Source: Hydractinia symbiolongicarpus
Taxonomy: Eukaryota > Cnidaria > Hydrozoa > Anthoathecata > Hydractiniidae
DNA length: 60,000 bases
Assembly: GCF_029227915.1 (NCBI RefSeq)
Contig: NC_079888.1
Location: forward strand, 19,262,001-19,322,000
Reading direction: 5' to 3'
Positions 44,419 to 54,804 of this stretch are shown here, in pieces; the stretch's first letter is position 1, and every line of letters begins with the position of its first letter. The notes beneath the pieces were generated by a model. It was not told where the DNA came from. It made no database searches and saw only the letters and a program-made list of their open reading frames with translations. Made by a program: the position numbers and the translations under genes.

Positions 44419-44680
44419 GCCGTCCTTCCTATGTCTTTCCTGGTGCCTGCCTACTATGCCCTTGCCTGTGCCTTCCATGCCTTGCCTACCCCTGCCATGC
44501 TGATTCCTTGCCATCCTTCCTATGCCTTTCCTGGTGCCTGCCTACTATGCCGTTGCCTGTGCCTTCCATGTCTTGCCTACCCCCCTGCCTTGCCGATTCC
44601 CTGCCTGCCTTAGGCCGTGCCCTTTCCTTGCCGTGCTTAATGCCTTTGCCTTGGCAACCTCTCCGCAACACTTTCTATAC
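44419..44680 (+). repeat. Pyrimidine-rich tandem repeat
   Basis: A ~95-bp unit (CCTATGCCTTTCCTGGTGCC, TGCCTACTATGCC, CCTTCCATGCCTTGCCTACC) is repeated about 2.5 times. The plus strand is strongly C/T-rich, so the opposite strand is a purine-rich, helicase-stalling type of sequence. Confidence 0.8.
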
Positions 44681-44688
44681 TGGTTGAA

Positions 44689-45290
44689 ATAAAATGTACA
44701 CGTTTGTAAGTTCGTCTTTCTTAAATAAAATATACACGCTTGAAAGTCAGTCTTTCTTGAATGAAATTTACACGTTTGTAAGTTCGTCTTTCTTAAATAA
44801 AATTTGTACGTTTGTAAGTTCGTCTTTCTTAAATAAAATATACACGCTTGTAAGTTCGTCATTCTTGAATGAAATTTGCATGTTTGTAAGTTCGTCTTTC
44901 TTAAAAAAAATTTACACGTATGCAAGTTCGTCTTACTTAAATGAAATTTACATGTTTGTAAGTTCGTCTTACTGAAATAACATTTACACTTTTGTGAACG
45001 AGTCCTACTTAAGTGAACTTTACATGGGAAGTACGTCTTAGCTACTTACAAGGGAAATTTAAACGTTTGTAAGCTCGTCTTTCTTGAATAAAATATACAC
45101 GTTTGAAAGTTTGTCTTTCTTGAATGAAATTTACACGTTTGTAAGCTAGTCTTACTTAAAAGAATGTTATACGTTGTGAGTAAATTTTACTTCAATGAAA
45201 TATACACGTGTATAATTGCTTCTTGTCTTATAAATAGACTTTACACGTTTGCACGTTTGTCTTTCTTGAATGAAATTACTTGTTTATCTT
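44689..45290 (+). repeat. 36-bp minisatellite, array B, degenerate to the right
   Basis: Clear 36-bp units run from 44689 to about 44990, and diverged units continue to about 45290 (GAAATATACACGTGTATAAT and similar). The stretch 44840-44970 matches 36340-36475 nearly base for base, including unit order. Confidence 0.88.
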
Positions 45291-45299
45291 GCCTAAATA

Positions 45300-45835
45300 A
45301 AAATTCAATTTTTATCAAGGCAGTTTGCTTCATAAATGAATATATGTTTATAAAATGTGAAATGAAGAATTTTCTTCATATACTTCTTATTTTTTAGCTT
45401 AATTGATTTTTATCCATTTTAGCAGGAGAGACAATGTCAGTTATGCAGATTTTTTTTTTCGTAGGTTCGTGACTGTCTCAAAGAATGCGTTTAATCCTCT
45501 TTACACACAGATCATGTTTCAAACAAAAGTTTTTATTTCGCGCTTAATTTTTTACGTTTAACACATAATAATATTCGTACAAGCGTGAAATATTTCTTTC
45601 GAAAAAGCAAATTATTGCACATTTTCTAAGTAAAAATCTTAACGTCACAGTGATACCTTGAAATTGATGAAATGTAATGACGTTGACGATTGAAACTGAT
45701 AGGACAATGAAGCAAAAATAAACAAATAAAGTAAAACAAACAAAATCATCTATCCTTGTAAAAACATCTGGAAAAATGATGATTTAAGGATTGAATCTTG
45801 CGTTGTCTAGCTCTAATTTGTAGAAAAAATATTTT
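45300..45835. other. Non-coding stretch
   Basis: I see no gene or structured element. Confidence 0.4.
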
Positions 45836-45838
45836 AAA

Positions 45839-45992
45839 CTAGTCGTTAGCCCGTGGAAAAATCCACGGGTTCTCTTGTCCTTTTTATACCGCATTGCGTG
45901 CGTCTCGCTACCTGCGCAGCTAAGCTACCATTTTGCGTGACAGACGGACAGACAGACGGACGGACAGACGTATACGGGTATTATAATATAGA
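45839..45992 (-). mobile_element. Second-type Helitron, solo complete unit (154 bp)
   Basis: On the minus strand it starts TCTATATTATAATACCCGTA after a host A. It ends AACCCGTGGATTTTTCCACG then GGCTAACGACTAG followed by T. The middle carries (GTCCGTCT)n-like repeats and ACGCACGCAATGCGGTATAA. Host A before and T after fit Helitron insertion between A and T. Confidence 0.88.
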
Positions 45993-45999
45993 TAAAGAA

Positions 46000-46830
46000 A
46001 AGAAGATCCCTGTCAAATCATTATGAAATTTTCTCTGTTCCGACGTGTAACTTGAGATAAAGTTAGGTTCCAACATCGAAACTTGAGATGAAGTTAGACT
46101 TTGAACAATGCTGAAATTTTATCACATTTTTTAACTTGCATATGTGCACGGTTTTTGTCGGTTGTTGTGGATTAAAATTAATGTCTGCAAAATCAATCAC
46201 GCATTTTAATTGGAAAGCCAGAATATGGATAGGCTTACATCCTTATCACTTCTTTACATTTATTGGCTGGTAATCGTCTTAAAAAACATATCAACTCAAA
46301 TTCAATATTTTTCTGCTACATGCATGCCTTGATCATTTTGTTTCTGCTGTGTATTTTATTATAAAAATATATTTTCTAGGAAGTTTTATACTTAAGAAGA
46401 AGTTGAAATTCAAGAATGCACTAACTATAAAGGTCAGGAAAAAACATTGTCCGAATTAGCCTTTTTTACAAGTTTTTAAAGTCTAGTTTTTGACGGTGCC
46501 TTTATTTAAAACACGGGTGACTTTAATGTGTGGTTGCTTTACACTGGTGTCACAACACTGACGTCAATTTCGTGTGAACTTTATTATGATGTTGCAACAC
46601 ATTAGGGCGTGTCTGCTCCCAACTTCGCCCAATTTTTTCACAAATTCTTATCAATTTTCTATACAACACTGAAAACAAAGATCTCTGAGAGTCAAGATTG
46701 TTCACTTTTTATGTCATTCTTATCTTATTCCGTCCCTCTGTTTGAGGATTATTATAACATTCAAAATGTAAACATTTGAAGTTTGGAGATGACATTAAAG
46801 TGGTCATGTTTGTCGAAAGAATTGACATCT
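46000..46830. other. Non-coding stretch, possibly intron of the minus-strand exon at 46837
   Basis: I see no further exon in it. Confidence 0.35.
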
Positions 46831-46836
46831 GTTTAC

Positions 46837-47070
46837 CTGGGATAAATTCTTCATACTGACGTATTTCGTTTGAAAATATCCGTCTTGCAGTAAATCCTCA
46901 AACAGTGGAAAAATCATTCCATCCTAACGAAGAATGTCATCTAGCTTTACTTTGTATTTTTCACCCAGCAGTCTTTGGGGGAGTAAGCTTAAACAATAAG
47001 GAACAATGAATATTCCATGCGGCGTAATGGCTGTTGTAATGACGACAAAGTCATCAATTTGATTTGACAG
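46837..47070 (-). pseudogene. Coding exon with in-frame TAG, or two exons split by a 27-base intron
   Basis: The minus strand has acceptor GTTCCGTTTCAG and donor TCCCAG/GTAAAC enclosing exactly 78 codons in phase 0. The peptide looks strongly coding: LSNQIDDFVVITTAITPHGI, IVPYCLSLLPQRLLGEKYK, then DGMIFPLFEDLLQDGYF and TKYVSMKNLSQ. Codon 49 (46926-46924) is TAG. The 27 bases 46950-46924 begin GTAAAG and end TTCTTCGTTAG, so they could be a tiny in-phase intron whose removal would also remove the stop. Otherwise the exon is disabled. I do not recognise the protein family. Confidence 0.55.
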
Positions 47071-47079
47071 CTGAAACGG

Positions 47080-48270
47080 AACAATGTGACTTTGATAAAT
47101 TACAAGGGAAAAAAGATTGAATTAAAAAACTTAAAATTTTTATATAAGTTTACCACCAATTTTCGAATTTAACACTATAATTTTCGTCATAAAAAATGTG
47201 TTATGTAAAGAGGCACATTCCATGAAAATAATGGCGGCAGGCTCACCTTTACTTTAGCCTGGTGCGTTAAAACAATTCCAACGACCAGGAGCTTAATAGT
47301 ATGCATTTCGTTTGTACCTGTGCATGATAGAACTTTAATTTACTAGAACATTTTTTTAGCGCCAACTAAAGTATTCTAAAGCAAAATAATGTCGTGATGC
47401 TTTATTTGATTTCATCTTAGAACAACACCGATCAGCTTTTAAAACGATTTCGGGTTTTATATAAAATTTTTACCGCGTTGGGCCGAAAAAATCTGGTTCT
47501 AAAAAAGTGATAAAAATTTGGCGGATGAAAAATTAAGGTGGACATAATGAATTTCCTTTTAAAGTACCTTTTTTAAATTAATGATCTATATTTGATATAC
47601 ATTATAATGCTTGTTGTCTGTCAGTAAGCTAATAACTATAAAATTTTAAAACCTGCGAAGGGTTCAGGAAAATCTAGAAATGTAAATAATTATTCGTGCA
47701 CTTTCAGTGGCGGAAAATTACAGGAATTAAGATCGACTTTGTTTGGGTAAAAAACTGAGTTATTTTAACCTTGTATCGTCTGCTCCAAGAGATTCTTTCT
47801 AGAGTGCGGTCAAAAGGTACATTCTAATTATCTCCGCGTGACGTTTTGTTGAAAATCTGTAAATTATTTCGACATGAAATACGTTCATATTTGTCTGTGA
47901 AACATGTCCAAAATAATTAACAGAACAAATGAGAAAAAGTCTCAATGGACATTAAACATAGAAACGAACATACTCACCGTGCCGCTACAGTACGTGCTTA
48001 CATATCTTCATGTGCTTAGCGTTGGCTTGTTAATTAGGCAGCTGCCAACCAAAATAAATAAGTCAACAAGACAAACTTTTCTAAAAACATATCCACTTTG
48101 CACTTTTGTATGTTAGAATATACATCGTCTTTGTTCATACAAACGATCTCTTTGTTCGTCACGCAATTTATTTATTTTTATCTTTTCTTTTGCAGTACAC
48201 ATTTTTTTATTTTCAGGACGAACTTTTTAATAATCTATGCTCTCCAGTGGAGAGCAACACCCTCCATTTC
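47080..48270. other. Intergenic DNA upstream of the second peptide gene
   Basis: No gene that I can support. ORFs at 47904-48116 and 48106-48303 have no domains. Confidence 0.4.
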
Positions 48271-48273
48271 GTG

Positions 48274-48281
48274 ATTTGCAT
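48274..48281 (+). promoter_or_regulatory. Octamer-like POU site ATTTGCAT
   Basis: ATTTGCAT is the reverse complement of the classical octamer ATGCAAAT and lies 62 bases before the ATG of the second peptide gene. The palindrome CTCTCCAGTGGAGAG at 48240-48254 lies just upstream. POU factors act in neural and secretory cells of cnidarians, but one 8-base match is weak evidence. Confidence 0.25.
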
Positions 48282-48343
48282 AAATTCCGTTCAACTTGTT
48301 TAAACATTTCATAAAAAATAAAATACTCATCTACCTGGACGTA

Positions 48344-49941
48344 ATGGCGAGAATAGTTTTGGTGAATTACAATATCGACGTGGTCAAACTTACTATAATA
48401 ATTTTACTATGCAGTTACTCATTACATGACGTCGTATGTTTACAGTCTCCTTGCGGTCACGTGAGGTGGCCTTCGTGTATGAAATTGAAAAGAAGGAAAT
48501 TGATTGTGGTAAGTGGCTAAAAAATTTTTGGTAACAATAACTTTATAATCTTTATTGATAAGTCCTTTTTAATCTAAAATTTTTTGAAAATATGATTCTT
48601 GATTTATAAATTTATAACGGATTGCATTTCGACGATGAATATTTTAAAATAAATATTATATATTGTACTTAATGTAGCTTTCTCGTTGAAATTTAAATTA
48701 TGTATCTGGGTTTTTTTGTTGATTTAATTAATTTTTAAAGTATTTTAGCGCGGTACAGTCAGGGCGTGATTAAATATTTCCACTTATAACTTAAGAACGT
48801 CTCTTATATTAATATCCATATTTTGCTCAAAATGGCTTCCGAATCTCATCTTTGTATAAAGGATGCACGAAATGGCAATGGACAAGCAAAACAGTGAATT
48901 TTTACAGTCTATTAGAGCTCCAATTAATTTCCAAGTAATACTTAACAATTATTAGAATTATTCCTTAATACAGTGAGTTTCAATTAGAGTAAAACAAAAA
49001 AGGATATAGCTACGTTCATTTCGTTTGACCTATAAAATCTCATACATAGTTTTCAAAGCAGCGTATAGTGGATTGCTAAAGATATTTTTTTAAGTTTTTT
49101 GAGAGCTTCAGTGTATTCGCATTCTTACAAAGCATAGTTCGTGATTTTTTTCCTTTGAAAACATAAGCTAAACCTCAAGTAAAGATATGACAAAAAGGTG
49201 ATTTTATCAAACATTTTATCAAGGTCAAAGTTTGTAACTAATCTTATAACCAGATTAGGATAATAACTTTTAGTTTGACTGAAATGTTTAATTTTTTTTA
49301 CAGTTAGAAATAAAAAGGTAAAATTCGTAGGTGAAACTGGGAGAGCAATTAAAGTTATTTAGTAGATGTGTCTACAGTCATTAATAAAAGCATGAACGTA
49401 AAACTAAGGTCATGTAAGTCGCTCAACGAGGTCCTCGACGGTTATATATCTTTTTTAAGTGAATAAAGCATGCTAGAATTTGATTTTGATTTTGTTATGT
49501 TAGGATTTAGAATTTTTTCGTTTAAAACAATAGCATATATCCTTAATTGGATAGTGAATTATTAGGAAAAAGGTTAGTTAAGCTCTTCTGAAACTTTTAC
49601 TATGTCGAATGCTTGAAAATGTTATACAAAACATTGCAGTCATTCTTAAAACCCTTCTACATTTGCACAGTTATAAAATGAAACATTAAGGAGTTTGTAT
49701 AATAGAAATTATCAACGGTGGAGTGTTTATGACCACCAAGTAAAAGTTTGTTTGTTTTTGCAATCAAAATAATTGATTGTAGTCAATTCAATATTGATAT
49801 TGTGAGCTATGACTCCAAGTTTATTAATTTGTTTATTTATTTTTCTAGTCCAGTACGGAGAAAAAGAACAGCGAAGAGAAAGCCGTTCGCCGCCTATTTC
49901 ACAGGCAACTATTTACGAAACGAAAAGGAAGATTCACGTGA
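48344..49941 (+). CDS. Second small secreted precursor with a CxxxRWxxC ring, two exons
   Basis: Exon 1 is 48344-48508 (55 codons), with a textbook donor GTG/GTAAGT. Exon 2 is 49849-49941 (30 codons plus TGA) after TTATTTTTCTAG, joined in phase 0, so the precursor is 85 residues. The N-terminus is hydrophobic (VVKLTIIILLCSYSL), consistent with a signal peptide ending near DVVC. Then LQSPCGHVRWPSCMKLKRRK follows: two Cys nine residues apart enclose Arg-Trp, and a strong basic cleavage site (KLKRRK) comes after the ring. Exon 2 (STEKKNSEEKAVRRLFHRQL, then a KRKGR tail) is highly charged with several dibasic sites. Signal, ring, phase-0 intron and charged tail parallel the gene at 19570-19973. 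An in-frame upstream ATG at 48296 exists, but 48344 gives the better signal peptide. The 1340-base intron contains a dispersed repeat. Confidence 0.62.
49035..49265. repeat. ~230-bp repeat, copy A (inside the intron of the peptide gene)
   Basis: It runs from CATACATAGTTTTCAAAGCA to TTATCAAGGTCAAAGTTTGT and matches 51128-51345 at about 85-90% by eye. Confidence 0.8.
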
Positions 49942-50279
49942 AATGAAATTAAAAAAAACAATTCTGAAAGATATAATATATATTTGCCGACTTGTCTTGT
50001 TTCTGAGCGTTAACTTGGAAACGAGGCTGAATTTCATTACGTAATATAGAGTATTATTATTATTGTTATTATTATTTATTAAAATGTCTTTTAAGTTAAA
50101 AAGGAAAAATTTGTTCAAGGTGTTTGTTTTTTATTGACCGCCCAAGGGATGGATGGATGCACACTCAATATTGTCAGTCAGGAGTTTTTGTCATGACTGG
50201 ACCCTTACTTGTTACTTAGACCATCATCTTTACATAATAATGTTAAAAACATGGGTTCCGAATGTTAACCCTAAATAAA

Positions 50280-50421
50280 TCTATATTAAAATACCCGTAT
50301 ACGTCTGTCTGTTTGTCTGTCACGCAAAATGGTAGCTTAGCTGTGCGAGTAGCGAGACGCACGCAATGTGGTATAAAAAGGACGAGGGAACCAGTGGATT
50401 TTTCCACGGGCTAACGACTGG
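50280..50421 (+). mobile_element. Second-type Helitron, solo complete unit (142 bp)
   Basis: It starts TCTATATTAAAATACCCGTA after A. It ends CAGTGGATTTTTCCACGGGC and TAACGACTGG followed by T. CTGG is an acceptable CTRR terminus. Same family as 45839-45992. Confidence 0.87.
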
Positions 50422-50429
50422 TCAATGTA

Positions 50430-52500
50430 AATATGATAGGCTTTTCCAAATCGCTTTGAACTTAGATCTACTCATAGTATGTCATAAAAAGGAACGAAAT
50501 GGCAGCAAAAATTTTTGTTTATGTCAGTAATTTTTCTGTGACGTTATCTTTGACATTTGTCCAAATTACCATATCTGTTTAAAATTTGATTACTTTAGTT
50601 CCAGATTAAATTTCATTCTGGTTGAAGTTTCTGTTAGCCAAATAAAAGTTAAACTATTTTTCGGTTTTCACATATTGTGCATTAAGTAAGGCTTAAAATT
50701 TCCAGAAAATCCGGCTTTTTCCAAGTTTCAGGTAAAATTAAAAAAAACCCTAGAAAATCGAGTTAATCACTTGTTTAAATTGCAAAATGATTTCCCTCGA
50801 TAATAAAATAAAGTTGTGTTGTAAGTTTTAAGTCCGAAGGAAACGAAAGTTATAACCTGCACTACAATACAATCCACCACAAAAAAGTTCGGAAATATAG
50901 GATCTTAAGGCGTGCTGACGTCAGCGAAAAATTAATATTATATAATTTTTTAAATCTAATCAAATAACCTAAAATCCGAAGTTCTAAGTCCACCACATAT
51001 AGACACAGAAACCTTGACAAGTTTCGAGTGCGTATGAATTACCCAGCAACGCCCTTCTTGATTGGTTAAGAGCTTAGTTTCGCTTTTTTTGCATTAATTT
51101 ATATCCAGGATTGTGAGCTTTCTATACATTCTCATACATAGTTTTCAAAGCAGCGTATAGTGGATTGCAAAAGATCTTTTTTACGTTTTTTAAGAATTTT
51201 AGTGTATTCGCATTTTTACAAAGCACAGTTCGTGATCTATTTTCTTTGAAAACCTAAGCGAAAAAAAAAGATATGACAAAAAGGTGATTTTATCAAATAT
51301 TTTATCAAGGTCAAAGTTTGTAACTAACTTTTATACCTATATACTGTTAAAGCCCTGAGATTTTCAATTCGTTTTTATCAATATTCAAGCTTTTTAACGT
51401 TATCTACGCGGGAGAAATTTGCTCCTTAAAACCACATCACCAAATCAGAAAAAGGCCCCAAAGTCATTTCATTCATTCAAAGATAGAAACTGCTGATAAA
51501 CTTTAAGTAGCAAACAAAAAAAGTAAATAAAAGAAATATAAAGAAATTCCGGTTTCATGACCTGGACTTCGTTTCGTATAAAGATATGTGTCGACCCTGA
51601 TAGTTATCTCAAGGCCAGTATTTTTAAGTAACACCTGTCTAAAAAGAGTAATATATTTAAACTTTGTTACGAGGAATTTAGTCTAGGCATGAAGGCCTGG
51701 GAGAGATTTTCTGGCTGTAAGACACAACAAAAGTTAGGGACATCAATCTGTATTCAAAATAATCTCTTTGTAAAAATGTCCATTTATATTGTTGTTTAAA
51801 ATGGCTTCTAAATTAATACTTTATGGCAAGGATGCACGAAATATGCAACACGACTAACAACGTTTGTGTATTTTTCCACGGTCTGCTAAATAGTTTTCCA
51901 CATTATTTTTATTCGTATTATGAAAATAACTTCGAATAACTTATAAACAAATATATTTTAGATAAAAGTCTAAAATCCTTCTAATATTATTTGTCATCGC
52001 TTGAAACCATTTTCCACATATGCCTCAAATTGAAATTCAGTGCCAAAAATATATCTGGATAGGATTACATAACAGTGTCTTGACCTGTGTCTTTTAAGAA
52101 AACAAACGAAAACAGCGTATCACTTTGATGGCTACCTAATCTGACAGCTTGTCAAGTCACCATGACCAGTGTCAATACTAAATGTTTTTACGGTAAAGAA
52201 AGCAGTTATTATAAATAGCATAGGATCGTATATTTGCCAAGTACTATATGCGCTAATGCTACTTCAACGGAGTGTTGTTATAGGAACAAAATGTTCGTTT
52301 TCGTTTCATTCACGCACGTATAACGCTGTTTTTGAATCGTCAATGTTACTTATCAGGTTTTCCTTGCATGTCAGAGCAACGAAAATGTATATCGAATTGA
52401 GAAGATTTACTGACGATGTCCTTTTCCCAAACAAAATTTAGAACTTTTGAATACCTTTCTTTGAATACCTTTCCTTTTGAATACGTATAACTTGTACATC
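50430..52500. other. Intergenic DNA with repeat copy B
   Basis: The second copy of the ~230-bp repeat is at 51128-51345. The phrase AATGGCTTC...AAGGATGCACGAAAT at 48832-48872 also recurs at 51800-51842. No gene is supported; an ORF at 52169-52441 has no recognisable domain. Confidence 0.45.
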
Positions 52501-52504
52501 GGAG

Positions 52505-52705
52505 CTTGAACAGTACAGATAGCATGTCACTTGTACAGAGTAGACAGTTCTATAGTGCAGACAGAATGTCACTCGCGTAGTATAGATAGACAGCATGTCA
52601 CTAATACAGTATAGACAACATGGTAATTGCGCAATGTCAACATCGTGTCACTTGAATGGGATAAGCAGAATGTCATCTGTGCAATGCAGACAGCGTGTCA
52701 TTTGT
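52505..52705 (+). repeat. Degenerate ~35-bp tandem repeat
   Basis: About six units centred on CAGCATGTCACTTGTACAGT followed by ATAGA, with substitutions and small indels. Confidence 0.75.
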
Positions 52706-52757
52706 ATCCACAACGTTTTTACTTCATCATTGTCCATATACGACGCGTATGTTGCAG

Positions 52758-52839
52758 CGTAGACGACGGTAATGACAAAAGAACGGCAGCCCTCAATTTT
52801 AAGTATGGCCTCACCCAGAAAGAAATTAAACTGATGTAA
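52758..52839 (+). CDS. Candidate terminal exon with overlapping polyadenylation signal
   Basis: After GCGTATGTTGCAG a frame entered in phase 2 reads VDDGNDKRTAALNFKYGLTQ, then KEIKLM and TAA. The stop overlaps AATAAA (52839-52844). The peptide has a Lys-Arg pair and ends in Leu-Met. An upstream exon could not be assigned, and the tandem repeat just before it makes the region hard to read. Confidence 0.3.
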
Positions 52840-52849
52840 ATAAATTTTG

Positions 52850-54165
52850 TTGGTGTAATGCGGATAAAGAGATATGCTTTTTCTAGACAAGTCGACTAAA
52901 CTTCAAGTGTTTTTGTGTTGTATATGCGCCAACCTTTTGATACATTTAACTAATACTTCCATATATTTTGTTACTAGTCTACAATAACTTTTCTTACAAG
53001 CAGCTACTCTTTTATATTTATTAAGTCTCTAAATAATACTTCTGTTATCGAAATTACATACATACATAATGTTTTTACTTAGTACTTAATATTTTACTCT
53101 ACTCTGTTGACATATTTTCTTAATTAATCTACTCTTAGAGTATGCATCTACAAATAAATTTCTACTCCTCGAGCGCACATAAAATAAAAGTGAAACGTTT
53201 TTTGTCATTGTCATACTTCAATCTTCAAAGGATACCCCTAATGGTTAATGATTACAAGGTTTGGACTAAAACGTTCATTTTATTATAAGAATGATATGAA
53301 AACGTTAATAATAACAACAAAAATAACAGCGACAACAATTACCCTGATTGTAATCGATTGGGATTTTGTTTGTTTATTTAGCTTTAATTACTTGAATTAA
53401 TGGATGAGTAACGTACTGAGTTATACCCTTGTTACACTCGGTACTTATAAAGAGCTCTGTAATTTGTAGTGAACTAAGGTCTTGTTTCTATTATAACGCA
53501 AGAATGATTTGAAAGATTCATTTATAATTTGATGATCATCTCTGACTTTCGCTGCTTCTTCGCATTTTCCTTTTTTTCTCAATTTCTAGATTAATTTTTT
53601 AACAGCAATAACCTATAAGCTACATCAACAGGAAACGAAGCAACTGAAGTTAGTAACGAAAAATTAAAAAAAAAAGGAACAGTTTCGGGACTTTTCGTTG
53701 TGCAAGTCATGTGAGGTACGCAACGATGAATTTTCCCCCGCGAATTAAAACTCACGCAAAGTTTGATACGACCTCGAAATTTAATTCACACCACATTTTA
53801 TTCAACTGGATTATTAAACACTCACACAAAAATATATCTTAATCAATATTTTTTATATTCGAATTTTCACAACCTCTGTTTCACAAAAAATGTGTAATTG
53901 AACCTTAGCAATAATTTTGAGATTTTGTTTGTATATTTCTATTGTTGGTATTATGTGACTTTAATACCTCTAATTGCAAAGTAATGTGCACGCGAAATTG
54001 TATCCACGAAAGCATGTCCTAAAACATTGTCATACGAAGAGAAAAGATGTACTTTTTCATTAACGGAGGTCTAGATTCAAATCCTAATCCAGTCGTAACA
54101 GCGTCTAACATTAAAAATATGCTTCCTGCTAATTTCTCGCCATGACAATAGGATAATAATTATTC
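52850..54165. other. Intergenic DNA
   Basis: I see no gene or structured repeat. Confidence 0.4.
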
Positions 54166-54170
54166 CCTAG

Positions 54171-54798
54171 GCGGTTGTTTAATTGCTCAAGCTTTGCGTT
54201 AGGAGCATTCTTCATTACTAAAATGGCTCAGAATTTGCCATTAACTTATAAAATTAGGAAAATATAGATTAAAAGATAAAATCTATTATCGACTTTTTCT
54301 GCGATATTTACGGACCAAGATTTTTTATCTTTCTTCCGTCATAGGGTTTCTTATCCACATTTTGAGACTTTGATAGTTGTGCCCTTTGATATGCCATTTG
54401 ATATCGAGAGGGCGAAAAGACTTAAAAAGAGACAAAGAACCCTGGAATCCAGGTTGTCAAAGTCTCATTCAGTTATTGTACCATTGGAAATATCACAAAG
54501 TCGCATTCTCGAACCCACTCTTTTTATGGTTGCAAGAATCATTTAAATAGATTCCTAATAATCAAAATCGTTCCTCTGAGGAGGCGCTTATTCTTGACAG
54601 GCGCTCTGACAAGAAGGCACTTAAAAATAATGATAATTACTATTTTTATTAGTACTTACCCAAAAGAGCCTCTTCACTTCCTAGTGTATTGTTATAAAAA
54701 AGAGTCCAGCAAAGGGGTTCCTAAGTACATTCAAGTTCCCATAGAACCTACGGAGGGCGTACAAGGACAATTTCCGCTCAACTAGACAACCGCCTAAG
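54171..54798. mobile_element. TIR element (TAGGCGGTTGT...ACAACCGCCTA)
   Basis: CCTAGGCGGTTGTTTAATTG at the left and AACTAGACAACCGCCTAAG at the right are inverted, 628 bp apart. If the outer TA is the duplicated target, the element would be of Tc1/mariner-like MITE type. A 63-codon ORF at 54594-54785 lies inside the right end. It is coding-like in composition (YIQVPIEPTEGVQGQFPLN) but not recognised. Confidence 0.5.
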
Positions 54799-54804
54799 AT
54801 ATCA

